In this document: in pieces, positions 51,501-61,000 of the stretch
Layout: every line of letters begins with the position of its first letter
Numbering within the stretch: position 1 is the first letter of the stretch
Assembly: GCA_947462335.1 (NCBI GenBank)
Contig: OX381721.1
Location: forward strand, 9,362,001-9,426,000
Reading direction: 5' to 3'
Origin: Harmothoe impar
Lineage: Eukaryota; Annelida; Polychaeta; Phyllodocida; Polynoidae
DNA length: 64,000 nucleotides
The notes under the pieces: generated by a model
The model's input: only the letters and a program-made list of their open reading frames with translations
Database searches by the model: none
What the model was told of the DNA's origin: nothing
Translations under genes and position numbers: made by a program

Positions 51501-54500
51501 AATTTCCAATCCAAGTATTTGGAGCTATATGGGCATCCTGTGCCTGAGGTATTTAATTTCAGTGCATCAGTACCTTTAAAAGTCAACCACTGTGGTACCT
51601 TGAGTCGACCACCTTGATACATTGATATTTAATTATAATCTTTTGTGAAGGTCACTGGTCTGCCAAATCACTCAGGAATCTCTTTTTTTTAACTTGTTTC
51701 ATTCTAAGAAAATACCACTCTATAAAATAAATGCTTTCTACAAATATACATAGCAATGAACAACACCCAGGCTACATGGACACAGATTTAAAGCAATGTA
51801 AAGCCGCGCACACTAATTATACCAGGCAGGAAGACCCCGAACAAACTGGCTGTGTCTCACGACCTTGGGACAATGTTTTTGTCTCTGATCGGGTGCCGTC
51901 TCTGACCGGCTGCCGTCTCTGACCGGCTGCCGTCTCTGACCGGCTGCCGTCTCTGACCGGCTGCCGTCTCTGACCAGGTGTCAGAAAAAGGTTTTAAAAA
52001 GAATTATACTCATATATATAAGGATTTGGAAAAACGTTATGGCGGTTGTTATATAATCATAGTTATAATTATAATTAGCCTTCTGCTGCTAGTATTTTGA
52101 CCTTATCAAGCCAAGCCGGTCAGAGACGGCACCCGGTCAGAGACGGCACCTGGTCAGAGACGGCACCCGGTCAGAGACAAAAACATTGTCCCAAGGTCGT
52201 GAGACACAGCCAACTCCTACCTAGTCGATTGGATATAGAATGTGTTACCTTGTAGGGACACGGTAATGTAGTAAATCCCTACACTTGCTATTACATAATT
52301 ATCATGCAGAAGATTGGTTTCTACATAATGTCATTTGTCGTATGTCTATATATGTGTATAAAAGTATTATGCAGAAAATCTATTATGTTATTCATATAAT
52401 ATGCGAAACTTACCATTGCTTGGGTAACTTTTAGATGCATCCCCTCAAAGTTGACAAACGTATTCCTGACGAAGCCTGGGTCTCCTTGGTAGCTGCCATT
52501 ATACCTCCCCACCACTCTCCTAGCGCCATGGCCCTCCTGTATCTGTATCTCGTAATCTGACCTCCAGCACCCTGCCTGTGTTGAAGAACATTAATACATT
52601 TCTCTTATCTCTTGCAACATTTTTGTGATTGTCAGGCTGTTTTTTTCTATCAATTTTAGGGATTATCACTCTTTTCATTTTCAAGTCTGGTTACTTTACT
52701 CACAGCAAGGTTAGCATCACCCGGTGGAGGACTGGACCTGTGGTACAGGATAGCCTCAAGTTGACCTGTATACCAAGTGATATACAGGCAGCCTGTTTAT
52801 TCAGACCTCCAGTCTTATAACTCAGTACTTGCAATATGTATGATAAGATGCATGGATAGGCGGAAAGATCAACCAGAATACCTCAATAGAACAGGCCGCA
52901 TATCAAGCAGGAAGAGGGACAACATAACAAGCCTTTGCATATAAGACACTGGCAGAAAAGGCCATTTCATCCAAAGACTATGAACTTAACATCATTCTCA
53001 TGGACATGAGCAAAGCGTTTCATACTGTCCGCAGAAATACATATTTTGAAGATCTGAAATACATACTCAATCCAGTGGAACTACCCATCATCAATGTCCT
53101 TCTAGAAAATGTCCAATATAGGGTAAAAGTAGGCCAAACAACATCTGAGCTGTTCAAGACTAAGATGGGAGTACCGCAAAGTGACTGTCTTAGCCCTATT
53201 CTATTCACTCTCTACCTTGCCAAGGCCCTTGACAAACACCTACAGGGAGAAGACCACCAATACGCGAGACCAACCACACAAGACAGAAACATCCCAGAGC
53301 AAGGAACACTAATTAGACTCGATTACTCAGATGATATCGGATAGGCCGCTACAAACTCCAAAGAGAGAGCAACAATGATTGAAAAAAAAGCAAAATCCTA
53401 GGCACGTATACAAGTATAGCCTGCTAAATGCTTGTCTCATCTTATAAATCTTTAATAACAGATTTGAAATTTATGATTATTCAGAAATGCAATGTACCAA
53501 TGCAGCCACAATTGGTAGATCTATGCTAATATCCATCTATGATAATGATATATATTCAAGGGAGGTCTCTGTTCTGCAAATATCATGTACACATCACAAT
53601 ATGAATGTATAAAAACTAAAGTAAACACATAGTGCTCTGGCAGGACAGTCTGAAATACCAGGTTGAAATTAGCCTGCATAAACAGTGGGGGTGGGGTATC
53701 AAGTATGTACAGTATGTCCCTGCAGTCTTCCACCTGGTCACCATTTACCTTGCAACGTTAATGGGATTCTGAGAGTCACTAGCATAAGCCTTACCTCTAG
53801 GGCTAGTTATCTAGACACTGCTGTTAAGGATAAAGAGAATAGATACATTTCTACTACAAACAGTAAATTAATACTAAATGTTACCTTGTACAGAGTTGGT
53901 ATTGGATTCCTGACAATGCTGACTTGATGTATACCACTTAGGTCAAGCCCCAATGTGACATTATCCCCAACAGGTTGAACTACGATGAGGTTATACACAG
54001 GCAGTAGAAGCCTTCTCTCCACACCTCCTGAACTCCGGGCAGCGATCAGCTCATGTACAATACTCTGAATGTATGTAGACACATATTACAGGGAATACAT
54101 ATGAAAAGTTGTATGTGGATGTGGATAAGTAAGTGATTTATTTTTAATGCAGTGTCCACGTGCCTTGTATCAGACTTTAATTTTTTTCCAATTATTCTGG
54201 GGTTTTCTTCCTACCCCCCCCCCCACCCCACAGTCCGTCAAAATTTGCAGTGCCCTTAATAAGGATAAACTGAAAAAAACAGACAACAAAACATGTGCTT
54301 ACCTCAGTGATGTGTGCACTGCAGTTTATTAGCATGCTAATCAAAGGTTTCTTGTGGTGTACTGGTGCAGTCAAGAACAGTTCAAAATCCCAACTTGAGC
54401 AAGAAAAGCTAGAGAATGTTCCTTGCAGGTCTACTAAGTCTCCACACTCTGTACCATGTGAAAAAAACATGATTCAAGTTTTAAACAGAAACCAGGACGA

Positions 54501-54970
54501 CCCTGCTACAATTAAATTTGGTTGCTGAAAAATTACCTTTCGAATTAAAGGGACATTGTCACCACCCGCACTCAACCACATAGCAGACTAGAACAATACT
54601 AAAATTGTGAATGGGAAACGCTCGGTGAGAATGCCACTTTAAAGCCGTTTTTTGTGCTGGTGTTGACACTCAAAATTCTAGGCATTGGAACCCAGGCACA
54701 TTTAGCTTCCGAGGTCTAAGGCCCCACACTTGAATCTTGCAAATGAAATATGGTTTTAATGGCAAATTATAAGCTAACCTGTGGAAATAGCGCTGATGGT
54801 CTACATAGTTGTCAATGTTTAATTCAATACACAGTGCAAAGTGGTATTGTGTTGATTAGTTTTTTGTGCTTTAATTAGATATATCAACATCTCTAGAGTT
54901 CATGATAAGGCCAAAAAAAAAGAAGGTGTGTTTCAGGCAACATGGTCCAAAAATCTAGGGTAGGTAGGTC

Positions 54971-55001
<31 letters not shown>

Positions 55002-58000
55002 GAATGTTGGAGATACCTTGAATGAGTCGCGGACTGCCATATCGACTCGCGGGTCATCAAGAGGACTCACCGATTCTTACTAAAACTAGGAATATCATGA
55101 AATTATTGGACATTCTTGTTAATAAGCAATTTTCTGAGACTGGACAGTTAATTAGGCATGTGATCTGTTCTTCCTGACCAAAGAATTGCTCAAATTTCCG
55201 AAAAATATGAATATTTTGCAAAAAAAAAAAAAAAAAATTCTTCAAAATCGGAAAAAAATGCTAGGGTCGGTCCTTTTTTGAAACTAGGGTCGGGTTGCCT
55301 GAAACACACCTTTTATTTTTTTTGGCCTAAACTCTGTTCTTTTTACCTTCTTGTGGTGTGTCAGTAATAATCCCGAGATGCCTGAGTCCACTCCCTGTGA
55401 TTATGGCCTGCAGTATGTCAAACACCTCCTGTGGTCTCACGCACTCACATCCCACTAGGCTAGGGTCTGGGTCACATGTAGATATTGGGTTCTTAGACAC
55501 TGTATATTAGGGTATGATTAAAGTCAATAATTAATTAAAGCTAGTGTGAGGGACACAGTTTCTCCGAAAATGACGTTTCCGGAGACACCGTGACTCGAAC
55601 CCGGGGCCTTCCTCTTGCCAATTGCAAGCAATTGCTCTACCACTGAGCTACATCCCCATGTCCTATCAGATAGACCGTGTCCTGCATTACTGGATCGGTA
55701 TGGATGGGGCGCAGTGATCACCTGAGCGGGCCACCCCTGAAGGCCTACCTCTCAGGTGCAGGAATTACCAAGCCCCTACACTAATATGTATCAGATAGAC
55801 CGTGTCCTGCGTTACTGGATAGGTATGGGAGGGGCACAGTGATTACCTGAGCGGGCCACCCCTGCGGCCCTACCTCTCAGGTGCGGGAATTACCAAGCCC
55901 CTACACTAATATGTATATGTTATAATGTTTTTTTGGATATGGGGAATAGAGACAATGTATTGGGATATTTTGAGCATGGCTGATAACTGTTACTAGGAAG
56001 ATATAATTTAGCTTGAACTTTGTTCTCAAATGGTTGATTTCACTTTGATTTGATTATATCTATTAAATTTTTTTATTGAATTATCTACCTGTGATTTGCA
56101 GATCCACGCCATTTATCACTTGACATAGCCCTACAGCAATTAACAGATACTTGCAACTCATTGTGGTTGTATACTGTATCTGAAAAGTAACCAAATGGTC
56201 AGCTAAATGGGTGGTGTCGGAATGGCTGAGTATACATGCATTTTGAAATTTCTGTTAGACAAAAGCCATAAATTTCAGCATTGCTTACAGCTTGCTCAAA
56301 CATGCACGCACCAAAGAACCCATTATTTCTACCATTGTTTCTGATCAATAAATTTGGTTTACTACACAAAATAAACACATTCATAGTTTAATACAGTGTT
56401 TCCCAAATGGGTAACTAAGTATTCAGGTTGACAAAGCCTATACCCCTGGTGCATATATGAGACAAAAGTTCGGATTAATTACGGTGCTTGATTCTGATAG
56501 TATACAGTTATTTCTTTGTAAAAAGAAACTGAATATTTTACCATAAATTCTCTAGATAACCAGAAAGTGTTAGAGGGGTTAATTTAAATGATTGAAATGA
56601 CTCGAAATGCCTACCTGAGTTTTCCGGTGATGCCAGACTTTAGCCATACATCTGTACATATCAACCAACTAAAGGGGCCAGGATCCAAACGCAGCACTAA
56701 CTAAGTGTGGATACACAATCATGTGATGCCTGATTACATAGATTACATAATGTGTAATGCACCCAATATTATTCTATCATTAGTAACAACCTCCAGGTTC
56801 TTGCTTAAGGTGAGATTACTGTTACCGTTAGGGTTTCTGTAGATTAAGGAAAGACACAACAGTGACAACTGGGTGCTGTTAAAATGAACTTTGAACTTGG
56901 AATATAACTTGTTCTGCACATCTTTCACAATACTGTCGACTTTAAGAACCACCTGGACCAGAGGGTTCAGGGTCAATTTAGTTACAATTTATCATAGCAT
57001 TCTAGTAGGGCTCTATCTTATTCTATCATTTAGCTCAGGCCACCAGGCTGGAGGGAAAAAAATCTTTGTAAACTGTAACATTCAAGTGCAGACATTGTGT
57101 AGAATCTTGGGTGTGGACACTTTGTAGCGTGTAATAATACACCCCCTTTACCAATAGTTGATGGCCACTCCCCGGGGTAAATACAGGAAAATGGATGGAT
57201 TGATTAATTGTTTTATTTATTCGGTATCATGTAGTTCCAGGCCAAGTTTGACGCTGCTGCTCAGTGCACCATGTTGATGGTGGTAATATCAATATGATAT
57301 ATTATAATAATTGCAATGAGGGCTAGTTACAATTGTTCTAAAGATAGGGTATTGGGCACTGTTATATCTTACTCCAGATGCTGATTTAAATGTTTATGAT
57401 GTGCTTTCGTAAAGCTATGATAATTCTGTTGAGTGCAATATAATTATTATAAGTGAACTGTAAATAGACAAACGCCCACGACTTTTAGTCTGTTGACTTG
57501 GTTATTTCACTAGTTGACTTAGGGCCGTATTTCACGAGGCCGTAGCCCAAGTGAAATGCGGCCGGAGGGTCAGCAAGTGAAATAACACGGCCAACAGAGT
57601 AATAGGAGTAAAGACCAAATCTATAATTACTTTGTTTGTGGTAGGTCCTTAGACATTGTTGTTCTCTCCCCTTAATGCTCTATAGACATTATTGTTACAT
57701 TTGGACAGGCTACTAATAGTACACCTGTTGGAGTTATATCATATGATGCTGCCAATCGATATGTGGGGGAAATGAGAGTAACCATAGTGTACTCCTCATT
57801 TTAGCAATGTGTTGTGATACCTAAAACTAATAATATGTGCAATGATACCTATAGGAAATAATCTGTGATACATAAAGGTATAACCTAACCTGTCCTTTCA
57901 GGTAACAGGTGCCTCTTACACCCTCTGCACCCCTACACCTGTCGTCTCCCCTGAGCTGCTCCTCACCTCAGCACCTGCTCTGGCGCTGCTCGGCCTGACA

Positions 58001-61000
58001 CCTGGTGATCTGCAGCAGAACCAGGCCTTGCTCTACCTCAGTGGGAATCAGAAGTTACCAGGAAGCATCCCCGTGGCACATGCGTACTGTGGACATCAGT
58101 ATGGACTGTTTGCAGGGCAGCTGGGAGATGGCGCCGCCATGTGAGTGAAATTAGATGTTTGTTTGCTGCCTTGATGTCTTCTTTTATTTGATTATTATTT
58201 TCATTCATGCAAAAATCATTCTCAATGCTATTTTGCTGTAACATGGTAGACACACTGATCATTTCCCACTTTGTTTGAATGCATTGACCAGTGTCTCAGA
58301 AATGTACTGGGTGTTGAATTTATTCCTGCCAAGGGTAGAGAGATATTGAAATGAATGAATGTACCCAGGCTTGCACCCAAGCTTGTCTGATATCAAATAT
58401 GCACCTGTCTCGTATTATAAGCGTTAGATGTGAAATAGCATCAACAAGCATTCGGGTGTTTATACCGACCAATACAATATACGTTTCACCTCTTTTTTCA
58501 AACCCTCCTAATCTGCAGGACTCTGGGGACGGTGGAGCAGGAGGACAGGTCGCTCCTGGAGGTGCAGCTTAAGGGCACTGGTCCCACAGCCTTCTCCAGG
58601 GCAGGCCTGGATGGCAGGAAGGTGCTCCGATCCAGTATCAGGGAGTTCCTCTGTAGTGAGGTAAACTCATATTGAAAATGTTTTCTATTACTGTTTGTGA
58701 TGCTTAATGATAATTCTGTCTCTCTGTCTACATCTTCTGTTACCCAATTGAGATTATTTCACTTAATAATACCTTATGACAAAAGGGGGAACCGTTGTAA
58801 AACAAGGCTGTTAAATACAATAGAAGCTCATGCTAATAATGATTATACAATATTCATAAATTTACCAAAGAACAGTACTTGGTCAATCACAATGTCATGT
58901 TCCTGAGGTTATTCAACAATGCTATATTCCTTTTAGGTTAAACAAATTGTGAATGTATTTGACTTTGTATTGTAGGCCATGCACCACCTGGGGGTACCGA
59001 CCACTCGTGCTGCCACCTGTGTGGCTACACAGACACTAGTGTCGCGTGATATTCACCATACAGGGGATGTGACACAGGAGAGGGCAGCTATCGTGACAAG
59101 ACTAGCACCTTCCTTTCTACGGTAGGTAAGGGCAGCCATCATGACGAGACTAAGACTTTCCTTTCTACGGTAGGCAGGGGCAGCCACCGTGATGAGACTA
59201 GCACCTTCCTTTCTACAGTAGGTAGGGGCAGCCATCGTGATGAGACTAGCACCTTCCTTTCTACGGTAGGTAGGGGCAGCCATCGTGATGAGACTAGCAC
59301 CTTCCTTTCTACGATAGGTAGGGGCAGCCATTGTGATGAGACTAGCACCTTCCTTTCTACGGTAGATAGGGGCAGCCATCGTGATGAGACTAGCACCTTC
59401 CTTTCTACGGTAGGTAGGGGCAGCCATCATGACGAGACTAAGACTTTCCTTTCTACGGTAGGCAGGGGCAGCCATTGTGACGAGACTAGCACCTTCCTTT
59501 CTACGGTAGGTAGGGGCAGCCATCGTGATGAGACTAGCACCTTCCTTTCTACGATAGGTAGGGGCAGCCATTGTGATGAGACTAGCACCTTCCTTTCTAC
59601 GGTAGGTAGGGGCAGCCATCGTGATGAGACTAGCACCTTCCTTTCTACGATAGGTAGGGGCAGCCATCGTGACGAGACTAGCACCTTCCTTTCTACGGTA
59701 GGTAGGGGCAGCCATCGTGATGAGACTAGCACCTTCCTTTCTACGGTAGGTAGGGGCAGCCATTGTGACGAGACTAGCACCTTCCTTTCTACGGTAGGTA
59801 GGGGCAGCCATCGTGATGAGACTAAGACTTTCCTTTCTAAGGTAGGTAGGGGCAGCCATCATGAGAAAACTTAGTGCCTTCCTTTCTATGACAGCCATAG
59901 TTGCGAGACTAGCACCTCCCTTTCTATGGTAGATAGGGATAGCCATAGTGATGAAACTAGTACCTTCCTCTCTGAGGTAGGTAGGGTTAGCCATAGTGAC
60001 AAGACTAGCATCTTCCTTTCAATGGAAGGTAGGGCTGGAGGTAGGGACATCCAGTGTGACAAGACTAGCGCCTTCCTTGCTATGGATAGGAAGGGACAGC
60101 CATTGTGACAAGACCAGCAACTTCCTTTCTACAGAAGGTAGGGACGGACACTGTGGCAAGATTCTCTACGGTAGGGAGGGGTTACCATAAATGTTTCTAA
60201 GGGACAGATATAGCCTTTATATATCATATCATGTACTCAAATAGTGGAATACGCCGAGGGAAAAGCTGTATTACTTCACAATTCATTGAATATCATGGAG
60301 ATGAATCAAATTATTTTCAAACAAAAATTAATAATAAATTGACTTCCAGAATCGGGTCTGCTGAGGTGTGTTTGGGGCCCTCCCCTGACACAGGACTGAG
60401 TGGTCCCAGTGCAGGTAACACAGGCCTCCTGACAGCCATCCTAGACTACACTATCAACAACTTCTACCCACAGCTACAGGTAAATCATTTGGTATTATGG
60501 CAAAATATTGTTACTATTAACAATGCTAGAATATTGGTAATCGCTAATATAAATAATATCAGTCTTTTTATAATTACAATATAGGAATATCTCGGATTTT
60601 CTGTCCTTGAATATAATGTGAATATAGTATTTTGATGCAAGATTATAGTTTTTAATCGATCTTTTAACTGTTCAGTATCATACCCTATGATTGTCCTTCC
60701 ATTAGATGCGCACAAAAATTAATGAAGTGTTTCTAAATATCCATAGCTACTCTTAAGATTGTGTTATGATTGTTTTAATTCAAAGTTAACACTGCATTTT
60801 TACACCCGTTGATGTTTTAGAATCTAGCAGTTGATATAAGATATATCCACTTCTATGAAGCATTAGTTGACTCCTCGGCCAGAATGGTAGCACAATGGCA
60901 AGCTCTGGGCTTCTGTCATGGGTGAGTATTATGAGACATTGTTTATAGTTCAACCAGTCTTTGCGAGAGAAAAAATTTGGCATGCAGGACAGTCGGTCCT

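Noticed and set aside
59126..59131. gtaagg as the donor of SELENOO exon 4
   Set aside because: It is closer to consensus than gtaggt at 59122, but using it would include an in-frame TAG and break the LAPSFLR|IGS motif.
59053..59994. 313-aa minus-strand open frame with a 16-residue repeat
   Set aside because: It is the reverse reading of the 48-bp minisatellite that derives from SELENOO exon 4. The repeat length is a multiple of 3, so the frame stays open without being a gene.
59087..60185. Regularly spaced repeats suggesting a CRISPR array
   Set aside because: The units are directly contiguous with no unique spacers, and the DNA is animal with introns.
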